Origin: CAYPXN01 sp964470915
GTDB lineage: Bacteria > UBA10199 > JADFYH01
Length of the DNA stretch: 64,000 nucleotides
Assembly: GCA_964470915.1 (NCBI GenBank)
Contig: CAYYEM010000001.1
Coordinates: 62,001-126,000 of the forward strand
Reading direction: 5' to 3'
Each line of letters opens with the position of its first letter. Position 1 is the stretch's first letter. The translations under genes and the position numbers were made by a program. Below the pieces are notes generated by a model. The model searched no databases, was not told where the DNA came from, and worked only from the letters and a program-made list of their open reading frames with translations. This document shows positions 16,346 through 24,252 of the stretch, in pieces.

Positions 16346-17173
16346 CTATCTTCCAAACTGCACTGTAATTCCACCACTTAAAGCAATCTGGCAATTCAGA
16401 GGCGGAGTAGGAAAGGGCGAAGAGTTTTGTACGGCACGCATTGCAGAACCATCGAGAGATACATCGCCTGATTTTTGAATCCATCGACTAGAAGTGATAC
16501 TTCCGCTTTCATTAATCGAGACAAATATTTTAGGAGGGCGTGGTGCTTTTTGGCCAGCGCTCAATCGAATCCAATTTCCGATGATTTTTGATTTTACTCT
16601 TCCAGAATAAGCGGCACATTCAGAGTTGGATCCACCTACGCTCCCTTGGGGGCTCCCGTCGCCCCCTTGCTTAATCTGGGCAGCTTCCGGTAGAACCGTT
16701 TGTGTTTTTAAATCTTCATTAATCTTAGACAAAGCTTGGTTAATTCTAGGATCTACTTTGGTAGCTTTGCCTTCTGCTTTTGTAGGGTCTTCCAATTTTG
16801 GTTTTTTTTCAGTTTTTTGTTTTTTTGTTTTATCTTCCACCACGACCTTGTTTTTATCGACCCCAATTTTTTGTTCAGGTTCAATTTTGCCTTTTTGTTT
16901 TACTTCGGTGGGGGAAGGCTGATCAATGCGAGCATTTTTTTGTTCTTGAATGGTAGTTTGGGGGAGTTGTTTGGTTTTAAGATAAGGATCGCCTTCTTCA
17001 GGGCCACTCAAAAAACCCAAGCGCATCCATTCTACTTTCATCTCGGGAGCAGGGGGAATTTTCTCAATACTCCAGATAAAAATCAACAAAGTCAAAAGAA
17101 TGACATGCAGGCCTATAGAATAAGCAACCGAGCGAGAGAAACTGAGATTTGTGTTTGAAGAGGAAGTTTGCAT
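16346..17173 (-). CDS. tolA: TolA-like energy-transducing protein
   Basis: The 275-residue protein has one N-terminal membrane anchor (VAYSIGLHVILLTLLIFIW), a long Lys/Glu/Pro-rich spacer (about 60-170) and a C-terminal TonB/TolA-type domain with GNWIRLSAGQ, ISINESGSI-like strands and DGSAMRAVQNSSPFPTPP. Its position between tolR and tolB identifies it as TolA. The spacer is shorter and less Ala-rich than in E. coli. The start lies against a family B repeat whose GGGGGGA end may serve as ribosome-binding site. Confidence 0.88.
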   Translation of the reverse strand: MQTSSSNTNLSFSRSVAYSIGLHVILLTLLIFIWSIEKIPPAPEMKVEWMRLGFLSGPEEGDPYLKTKQLPQTTIQEQKNARIDQPSPTEVKQKGKIEPEQKIGVDKNKVVVEDKTKKQKTEKKPKLEDPTKAEGKATKVDPRINQALSKINEDLKTQTVLPEAAQIKQGGDGSPQGSVGGSNSECAAYSGRVKSKIIGNWIRLSAGQKAPRPPKIFVSINESGSITSSRWIQKSGDVSLDGSAMRAVQNSSPFPTPPLNCQIALSGGITVQFGR

Positions 17174-17182
17174 TATAAAAAA

Positions 17183-17271
17183 ATCCCCCCTCTTAAGGTA
17201 AGAGGGGGTTAGGGGGCGTTATGAAAAGTTCATAACTCCTCCCGACTTCCTCTTACCTTAAGAGGAGGAGA
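17183..17271. repeat. Family B repeat, tolR-tolA junction
   Basis: CCTCTTAAGGTAAGAGG (17189-17205) is itself palindromic, and its exact reverse complement recurs at 17249-17265, so the element is an inverted repeat of palindromes separated by about 43 bp. Confidence 0.8.
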
Positions 17272-17283
17272 AAACAGATTCAA

Positions 17284-17727
17284 TTATTGAACTGACCCAC
17301 CTGCAGGCTGTGCCTCAGGTTCTGTGATCATGCCTACACGTTCGATTCCCGCGTTTTTACAGGCAGCCATGACTTGTACGACCGTGCCATAGGGAACTGT
17401 TTTGTCTGCACGTAAGAAAATATCTTTCTTTTCTTTGTTTTTATAAAGTTCAGCGAGTTTATCTCCTAAGTTTACCGTGTTGTAGGCTGTCTTGTCGCCT
17501 TGCAAAAAAAGCTCGCCTGTTTTGTTGACGGTCAGAATGACTTCATCTTTTTCAGTTTTGATCGCTTGAGTAGTGGCAGAAGGAAGATCGACCTTGATTC
17601 CTTCAGTCATGAGAGGAGCTGTGACCATGAAAATGATCAGAAGCACAAGCATGACATCCACTAAAGGCGTGATGTTGATCTCAGATAGGGTGGAGCCACC
17701 TTTGCCATTGCCGTTTTGAAATGCCAT
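17284..17727 (-). CDS. tolR: TolR/ExbD-family protein
   Basis: The 147-residue protein has a short cytoplasmic start ending SEINITPLVDVMLVLLIIFMV, which carries the membrane-embedded Asp essential for proton-driven work in the TolQ-TolR motor. A periplasmic domain of about 100 residues follows. Length is typical. AAGGAG lies 9 nt upstream. It follows tolQ across a family A repeat. Confidence 0.95.
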   Translation of the reverse strand: MAFQNGNGKGGSTLSEINITPLVDVMLVLLIIFMVTAPLMTEGIKVDLPSATTQAIKTEKDEVILTVNKTGELFLQGDKTAYNTVNLGDKLAELYKNKEKKDIFLRADKTVPYGTVVQVMAACKNAGIERVGMITEPEAQPAGGSVQ

Positions 17728-17748
17728 GAGACAACACTCCTTTTATAC

Positions 17749-17819
17749 TTCGTCAGGTTCAGCACGAACGGGGTAAAAATAAATGGAAAAACCGTTCGCC
17801 CTGAGGTTCTCGAAGGGTA
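17749..17819. repeat. Family A palindromic repeat, copy 2 (tolQ-tolR junction)
   Basis: The arms are CTTCGTCAGGTTCAGCACGAAC and a near-complement ending CCTGAGGTTCTCGAAGGG. It fills almost the whole space between tolQ and tolR; such a hairpin could adjust their relative expression. Confidence 0.72.
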
Positions 17820-17827
17820 AATATTTA

Positions 17828-18541
17828 TTAAAAGTATTCCTTCTCAATCCGATGATATAAATCACTAGAGAAATCTTCGATTGTTTTGTCGATTACTTTA
17901 ATTTTACTGACAAAAAAGTTATAGGCGATAACCGCAGGAATAGCTGCTGCCAATCCTACCGCAGTAGCAATCAGAGCTTCTGCAATATAAGGTCCTACAG
18001 TCGCGAGTGAGGTAGAGCCCGCTTTTCCAATCGCCCAAAATGCAGTAAGAATTCCCCACACCGTGCCGAATAATCCAATAAAGGGGCAAGAAGAGGCAGT
18101 GGTTGCGAGAAAGGGGGTAAGTTGCTCAAGGCTAGCAATTTCATCAGAGGCTCTTCTAAAAATCATGCGCTTAATAGTTTCAAGATGAGGTTTGGGAGTG
18201 CGAGGATCTTTTCCGGAAGCTTGTCTATAACGTAATAAATCCGACATGCCGGTAGCGAAGATATCGGAAAGGGGATTTCCTTCCCGAGCTGGATTTTTAG
18301 CAATCACTTCATCGAGAGTATAACTTGTTTCAAAGGCATGCAGGAACTGTCGGGAGCCTTTCTTGGCCTTGTTAATTTGACGCGCTTTAAAAAAAATGAT
18401 GGCCCAGGAAAATACCGAAAATAGTATTAAAACAAACAAAGTGAATTTGACCACAGGGTCACTCGAAAAAAGCAAATGAAGCACATTTTGACTTTTGCTG
18501 TCGGCGATGGGCATTTGCATCAAGAGAGCTAGGAAAGGCAT
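17828..18541 (-). CDS. tolQ: TolQ/MotA/ExbB-family proton channel protein
   Basis: The 237-residue protein has three membrane segments: an N-terminal one (VKFTLFVLILFSVFSWAIIFF), then a cytoplasmic loop, then TTASSCPFIGLFGTVWGILTAF and the LIATAVGLAAAIPAVIAYN segment typical of TolQ/ExbB. With TolR it forms the proton-driven stator of the Tol system. It heads tolQRAB, with a good sigma70 promoter upstream (18581-18608). Confidence 0.95.
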   Translation of the reverse strand: MPFLALLMQMPIADSKSQNVLHLLFSSDPVVKFTLFVLILFSVFSWAIIFFKARQINKAKKGSRQFLHAFETSYTLDEVIAKNPAREGNPLSDIFATGMSDLLRYRQASGKDPRTPKPHLETIKRMIFRRASDEIASLEQLTPFLATTASSCPFIGLFGTVWGILTAFWAIGKAGSTSLATVGPYIAEALIATAVGLAAAIPAVIAYNFFVSKIKVIDKTIEDFSSDLYHRIEKEYF

Positions 18542-18580
18542 GAAAAAAACTCCTTTTTAGGGTTAAAGCAAAGTGAACTG

Positions 18581-18608
18581 ATCATAATGATGAAAGAGCA
18601 AAAGTCAA
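18581..18608 (-). promoter_or_regulatory. Sigma70 promoter of tolQRAB
   Basis: On the minus strand TTGACT (18608-18603), 16 nt, then TATGAT (18586-18581), each 5 of 6 consensus. It lies 40 nt from the tolQ start, with AAAGGAG nearer the gene. Confidence 0.65.
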
Positions 18609-18636
18609 TCATAGCCTTGTTTTTGCAAGTAATTCA

Positions 18637-18666
18637 TTGACAGGCTTCCTGTGTTATACATAGAAT
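18637..18666 (+). promoter_or_regulatory. Sigma70 promoter of the 18786 gene
   Basis: TTGACA (18637-18642, perfect), an 18-nt spacer, then TAGAAT (18661-18666, 5 of 6). It is back to back with the tolQ promoter. Confidence 0.68.
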
Positions 18667-18785
18667 TTCCAAAGTTTTTTCGAGGACAATTCAAAAGGAA
18701 TTCAAGACAAAGAAACTTTGTTGAGTTCCAGTGAGGGAGGTTTATGCAACCCACCATTTCTTTTTTAAGTGCGGGAGGTACTTCC

Positions 18786-19142
18786 ATGGATCTTCGCAAG
18801 TTTTTGCATGACGCAATGGAAAAAGGCGAGCAGATACGAAGCAAGGTGATGGAAGATCTGCTCCAGTCACGCCTTGTGAACCAGCTTTTAAAAAACGAGA
18901 AGTTTCTAAACGGTGTTGTGACCATTCTCAATGCCAAAACTGGGGTAGAAAAAAGCATTCAGGGCAAAGTCAACTCAGTCCTGAAAGTATTTGAGGTTCC
19001 TACCCGCGATGAAGTGAAAGCAATGGAGCGAAAAATTCATAAGCTGGAGAATGAAATCGAATCTCTTCAGCGTTTGGTGCTTTCACAAAAATTAAAAAGT
19101 AAATCTTCTAGTAAAACGTCGCGAAGTCACGCTAAACGCTAA
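18786..19142 (+). CDS. Small phasin-like coiled-coil protein
   Basis: This 118-residue helical protein has an amphipathic N-terminal half (MDLRKFLHDAMEKGEQIRSKVMEDL), the segment FEVPTRDEVKAMERKIHKLENEIESLQ (a predicted coiled coil), and a basic Ser/Lys-rich tail. The VPTR(D)E coiled-coil pattern resembles polyhydroxyalkanoate granule-associated (phasin-like) proteins, but no pha genes are nearby. I chose ATG 18786, with GGGAGG 7 nt upstream; ATG 18744 also has GGGAGG but only 3 nt away. It has its own promoter and terminator, so it is monocistronic. Confidence 0.7.
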   Translation: MDLRKFLHDAMEKGEQIRSKVMEDLLQSRLVNQLLKNEKFLNGVVTILNAKTGVEKSIQGKVNSVLKVFEVPTRDEVKAMERKIHKLENEIESLQRLVLSQKLKSKSSSKTSRSHAKR

Positions 19143-19227
19143 CAATGTAGCGAAGGTTTATTTTTTTTCATTACGAGCCTATTTGAAGGCTAAAATTTTC
19201 ATTGAAAGTTTTAACTAGATGTTAAAG

Positions 19228-19266
19228 ACATCCTCATCCACTGAATGTGGGTGAGGATTTTTTTTT
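19228..19266 (+). terminator. Rho-independent terminator abutting murI
   Basis: A 12-bp stem (ATCCTCATCCAC with GTGGGTGAGGAT, one G-T pair) has a 5-nt loop and runs into nine Ts. The T run ends at the base before the murI ATG, so the terminator of the upstream gene doubles as the murI leader. Confidence 0.9.
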
Positions 19267-20073
19267 ATGAATGCAGAAAACAACAAGGCGATTGGGATTT
19301 TTGATTCTGGGATTGGAGGACTTACCGTCTTTAAAGCCATTGAAGAAGCTTTGCCCTACGAACACCTGATTTATTTAGGGGATACCGCTCGAGTTCCTTA
19401 TGGAAATAAAAGCCGAGAAACCATTACTCGTTACTCGATAGAAAATACCCAATTTCTCATGAAGGCCGGAGTAAAAGCTGTAGTGGTAGCTTGCAATACA
19501 GCCTCTGCTTTTGCGTTACATGAACTCCAGAAACAATTTTCTATTCCGATCATCGGAGTGATTGAGCCTGGAGCGCAAGCTGCTGTAGCCAGTACCAAAA
19601 CCGGCGAAGTCGGAATTATCGGCACCGAAGGGACGATTGCTTCTGCTTCCTATACCAAAGCCATTCAAGCCTTGAATCCTAAGACTCGAGTTTGGGGTGT
19701 TTCTTGCCCTTTATTTGTTCCTTTGGCTGAGGAAGGTTGGGTAGAAGACGAAATTAGTATTGCGATTGCTAAAAAATATTTGGCTTCTTTTTCCAAAACT
19801 CCCATTGATACTCTGATTTTAGGTTGTACGCATTATCCGATCTTGAAAAAAATGATCTCTAAGGTGATGGGCTCCGAAGTGAAGTTGGTTGATAGTGCAG
19901 AACAAACAGCTCTCGCTTTAAAAACTCTTTTGCAATCTCGTCAATTGGAACGCAAAGATTCCACTGCTCGCCAGGAAACTTTTTTTGTAACCGATTCTCC
20001 TGCTCGTTTCAATCAAGTGGGTCGGAATTTTCTCAATCGCAGCCTTGAAGGGGTTACTTTGGTCAGTTTTTAA
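19267..20073 (+). CDS. murI: Glutamate racemase
   Basis: MurI supplies D-glutamate for peptidoglycan. The 268-residue protein has IGIFDSGIGGLTVFKAI, YLGDTARVPYG, the first catalytic Cys in VVACNTASA and the second in LILGCTHYPIL. Length is typical. The only purine-rich stretch upstream (GAGGA) is part of the terminator stem, so translation may depend on whether that hairpin forms. Confidence 0.96.
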   Translation: MNAENNKAIGIFDSGIGGLTVFKAIEEALPYEHLIYLGDTARVPYGNKSRETITRYSIENTQFLMKAGVKAVVVACNTASAFALHELQKQFSIPIIGVIEPGAQAAVASTKTGEVGIIGTEGTIASASYTKAIQALNPKTRVWGVSCPLFVPLAEEGWVEDEISIAIAKKYLASFSKTPIDTLILGCTHYPILKKMISKVMGSEVKLVDSAEQTALALKTLLQSRQLERKDSTARQETFFVTDSPARFNQVGRNFLNRSLEGVTLVSF

Positions 20074-20315
20074 AGGATTGATGGTAGTGTCCCAAAAACC
20101 CGGGGTTTTAGCTCCCCCGTTCGTCCAGAGCCTGTCGAAGGATAATTATGGTTCGACAAGCTTCAGTCAGAGGACTGATTCGTCCTTTGGCGGATACCAT
20201 GAACGGATACTTATAGGTCACTACTAGGGCCAATTTATCTAGCAACTCTTTCGATCCTGTTCCGAAATTCAATTACTTTAAAAAATACGAACTTAAATCT
20301 AAGGAAAAATATCCT
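20074..20315. repeat. Intergenic region with family A repeat, copy 3
   Basis: There is no gene here. A family A repeat spans about 20116-20205: GTTCGTCCAGAGCCTGTCGA and GGTTCGACAAGCTTCAGTCA are the inner arms, and CCGTTCGTCC with GAACGG the outer. The remainder is unremarkable leader for the 20316 gene, with AAGGA 10 nt before its ATG. Confidence 0.65.
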
Positions 20316-23300
20316 ATGAGAACTTCATTCCTTGAGCGCCGAGCTTTATTATCTTCGGTTGATACACTTACTCAAAATCAGCTGGGTATGGATGCAACTC
20401 TTACCACCTTTTCACAACAGGTAAGAGATCCTTCTATGATTGCAGGACTTGCAGTCGGAGGGATCGCAGGCCGTCTTTTTGGGATGGCAGGCTTTTCTAC
20501 TTTGGGATCATTATTAGGAGAGTCTCGCTTAGCTTATAACACAGCAAGGCTTGGAGGTTTTGGAATTGGCTTGGCCGGTGAGTCGGCATTTTTTGTAGGA
20601 ACAGATCGCTTGATTCGGGGGGAAAGCTTCGAAAATTTTACTTACGCTTGGGCGCATTCTGCCTTGAATTTAGGTTCGCTCAAGTNNNNNNNNNNNNNNN
20701 NNNNNNNNNNNNNNNNNNNNNNNNNNNNNNNNNNNNNNNNNNNNNNNNNNNNNNNNNNNNNNNNNNNNNNNNNNNNNNNNNNNNNGAAAATTTTACTTAC
20801 GCTTGGGCGCATTCTGCCTTGAATTTAGGTTCGCTCAAGTTGGCAGGAATCGCAAGTCGAGGACAAACACAAATTCTTCAAAGAACTTTCAATAGTTCAG
20901 CTATGGTCTTGGCTAATCAAGTGGGTGGAGCTTTAGGAATAGTTGAAGCACCTCATGGCACTTTGTCAGAACAATGGACTCAGGCTTTGATACTCGACAT
21001 TCAATCAAGCATGACCCGATCTTTAATTGACTACGCAGCTCCAGGATTGGGACGTTTGGAAAGAGCTCTGGATTTGCGTCAGCAAAGTCATGTGTTTTCA
21101 CCACAAAAAAATCATTCATTTTCAGAACTAGCGATTCCCCAACTTTTTAATAGTAATTCTTCTGAAAGCATTCCACCCGTAGTGAGAGACGTTAGAAGTT
21201 CAACAAAAAGAGCACCTGAAGGATTTTCTTTGCCCGTTGAATCGACCGCTCAGTTTTTGCATGATTGGTATACTCAAATTGTTCCTGAACTGGCCCGTGA
21301 AGGAGTCAAATTGCCCGAACTGAGGTTAGTGAACAATAAAAAAGGAAAACGGGTGATTGAAAATTATGCGAGCGTGATGGAAGTGCTTGAAGCTGCACGC
21401 TTAACAAATCCTCATCGTATCGAATTGGCCAATCGATTGAGGGCTTACCTTTTTGATCAAATTAAATTTAACGGCAAAAGTTTGAGAGAAGCTGTCATCG
21501 AGTCCTCAGATGTTCAGCCTTTATACAATCTAGCTGAAACTCCATTGCGACCGGGTGTTCAAGCAGGACTGGCCGTGGAAATTCCTTATGAAGGCCAAGT
21601 TTATAGAGGAGTGCATGGCATCGATCGTTTGGCGAATCGTTTGGTGATCGAGAAAGTGATTACTCCAGAATTTGCTGCCAAAATTCAATGGCTAGCAAAT
21701 TATGCAGAGCGCCAGGGTGGAGTCATCCATTTAAAAGGACGCATGATTGCGGTCTCGGGTTTGATTGCTGAAATGATCAATGCAAAAGATTTGTTAAAAA
21801 CGGGTGCAACTGTATTTGGCATTGATTTTAATGCGTCTGCAGTGCGGGAATTGGCAGAGCTGGCTCCTCTTTTGGGAGGGGTTTTGCTTCACTCACCAGA
21901 GCCTATCAATCTTTTAACACAAGCTCCCGAAATTGCGCAGACTATCAATGATGTGGCTACGCGACGAGGGGAAAAAGTTCATATGTTGAACTTGGCTTAT
22001 GCGGGGAATGTGGAATTACCTTTGATGGGTGCCATGATGGCGATCACTGAAGGGGTTCATCGCAAAGGGAATCTAGCCTCGGTGGGATATTTACTTTCCA
22101 CTTCTATGCCTGCTGAAATTTCTCCAGAGATGGCTAGTGATGCACAGCAAGCATATCGGAATCGTCCCCGTTTTACTCCTGCACGATTTTTTGGGATAAA
22201 ATCCGCAATATTTGAATTTGCAGGACGCTTTTTTGGCCGACGTGTTTTTCCTCCGCAAGGTCCGGGTTACTTGGCAGCTCAATTAGCTAAACCTGTTGAT
22301 CAAGATCATTGGTTGGGAGAAAACGGAGTGAGTGTGTCTGCCAACATAGCTCCCATGACCGGAACGGCTTCACTTTTGGTAAAAATCAAAGATCGAGCCA
22401 AACGGGGAATAATGCGTGGGGGATTATTTGGTTCCAGAAAAGTGGGAATTTATGTGGCCGATGTTGATTTCACCAATCGACTTATGTTGTTTGCCTATCT
22501 GCATGATATTTTGAATCCTCAAGCAGTCGGTCATGCAGACAATCGTAATAGCGCTAAGCCTGCCCAACTCGCTCAACAAAATGCTTTTGCCCAGGCGCAT
22601 GGTCGGGTGGAAAATAACTTCTTTGGTGCTAGCGTCAGATCAATTACCAGCTGGGCTTTTTTAAGACATGCACTTTCACCGCAGGGTTGGTTCGGTAGAA
22701 GATCGATTTATTTCAGCAAGGAAGGCATGCCTTTTTCTTTTGCTCAAACAGCTCATGATATTGATGGAGCAGGAACTTGGGTTTTACCTTCTAACGCTTC
22801 TCAGGCAGAAGCGGTACTTGGAAGTTTGAAAGGACCTTTGGCAAAAATATTTGGTGCAGAAGATGCCGTTGCCAGTCAACGTCTGATGCAATCGGGTTAC
22901 ATCATGGCAGGTAATGGCGTGGAGTCGACAGCCATGTCATTACTTTCTTGGCTCAATCGTCACGTGCCTGTTTTAGGTTCTTGGTTGGCCCGACCCCGAA
23001 AAGGTTTATATGGAAGTTTAGCGATGAATAGTTTGGCTAGAGTGATGAGGCCTGAGGATAGACTGGTCGTCGAAGTAGACAGAGATAGAAATCTTCTTTC
23101 AGTGAGAACTGTAAAACCGGATGGAGAAGGATTGGGTTATCGTTTGCCCCAAAATGAACCCGGATATTTGTCTCGCGATTCACTCTCTCTCGAACAAGTG
23201 ATTTATTTGGGTCAGCCCGTAGAAGGAAGAAGAGAAGTTGTGATTCCTCTGGAATTTGATCCACGTATAGGTCAGCTGAGCAGTCAAAGTTCTGGAAGAA

Positions 23301-24157
23301 TAGATTCCAGAATCACAGGCCAAATAGTTCATGCTGGTGAAGTTCAGCTCAGAACTGACTATATTTCTGTCTTTGAAAGAATATTTAAAATTTCTTTTGA
23401 TCAGAGTTTGACCGGGCCTATCCAGTTTTCTTTAGCACGAGCTTTTGCTGAAATTGAGACGAATCAAGAATTGGGAATTGATCCTACCCGTGTCGAGGTC
23501 CGTGAGATTCATTTTAGCAAAACCTCATTGCCTCCCCAAGCTGATGCACATTATTTTGTTTCGATTCGACCTGCGCGAGTAGCTGAAGAAGTTAGGACAG
23601 AGGCTGGAAGTCAAACCACTAAACGGCTGGGAGATATGATGGAAGCTCATTTGACTTTGGAGGGCGAGAGTGAAGGACGGGAAGTTTCCGTGGCTTCTGC
23701 CAAAGTACGTTTGCGGGTGAGTGGAAATCAAAGTTATCAAGCAGAAAGATTTGAAGAAGCTTTTGTAGAAAAACTCCCTGAAGAGAATGCAAGGTCTGTA
23801 AGCTTTAGAAGTCTTTCCAGACAAGATCTTGCAGAAGCAGCCGCATGGAGTGATCCTAATCCAAGGCATCAAAGAGATATCTTGGTTCAAGCTGCGACAG
23901 GTCGTGGGGGCGTGGATTTGCCTGGCTTTTTGATTGCGGCTCAAAGCGAAGCCCTTTTAAGGACAAGTCCTGAGTTTGCAAATAATTTTGTAACCCCAAA
24001 GCCTACTCGACTAGAAGTACGCACTTTACGTAGTGTGGAACCAGGTCAATTATTTGAATTGAGGGTGTTGCAAGATCCACAATCCACTCAGCGTCATCGA
24101 TTTCAATGGATTCATCCTAAAACAGGCAAAGTGCATGTAGATGGGTTGATAGAATAA
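20316..24157 (+). CDS. Large unknown protein (1228 aa after closing a false gap), reductase- and hot-dog-like
   Basis: Removing the 155-bp artefact (100 Ns plus one 55-bp copy) puts both parts in one frame of 1228 codons. The N-terminal 170 residues are Gly/Ala-rich and weakly hydrophobic (MIAGLAVGGIAGRLFGMAGF). At about 420-500, GRMIAVSGLIAEM and GATVFGIDFNASAVREL look like a Rossmann-type reductase, and FFGIKSAIFEFAG near 573 sits where an SDR YxxxK would be, with Phe for Tyr. From about 955 to the end, a region with WSDPNPRHQRDILVQA (about 1122) and PGFLIAAQSEALL resembles MaoC-type hot-dog dehydratases. Together these hint at a fatty-acid/polyketide-like fusion lacking ketosynthase, transferase and carrier domains. 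I infer this from motifs only; the function is unknown. Confidence 0.7.
20631..20840. other. Spurious scaffold gap with duplicated 55-bp flanks
   Basis: 20631-20685 and 20786-20840 are identical (55 bp) around 100 Ns. Collapsing them restores a single reading frame through the 20316 gene, which confirms the gap is an artefact. Confidence 0.95.
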
Positions 24158-24252
24158 ATTATGTTCTACCACGGCAGTTCTGATTTCATGCTCGTTTAAA
24201 AGATAATTTTCATTCCTTGAAATCACCCCTTTTCACAGGCAAAATTAAGGAC

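Noticed and set aside
20316..20822. A frameshifted pseudogene at 20316-24157
   Set aside because: Collapsing the 55-bp duplicated flank restores one continuous frame, so the apparent shift comes from assembly.
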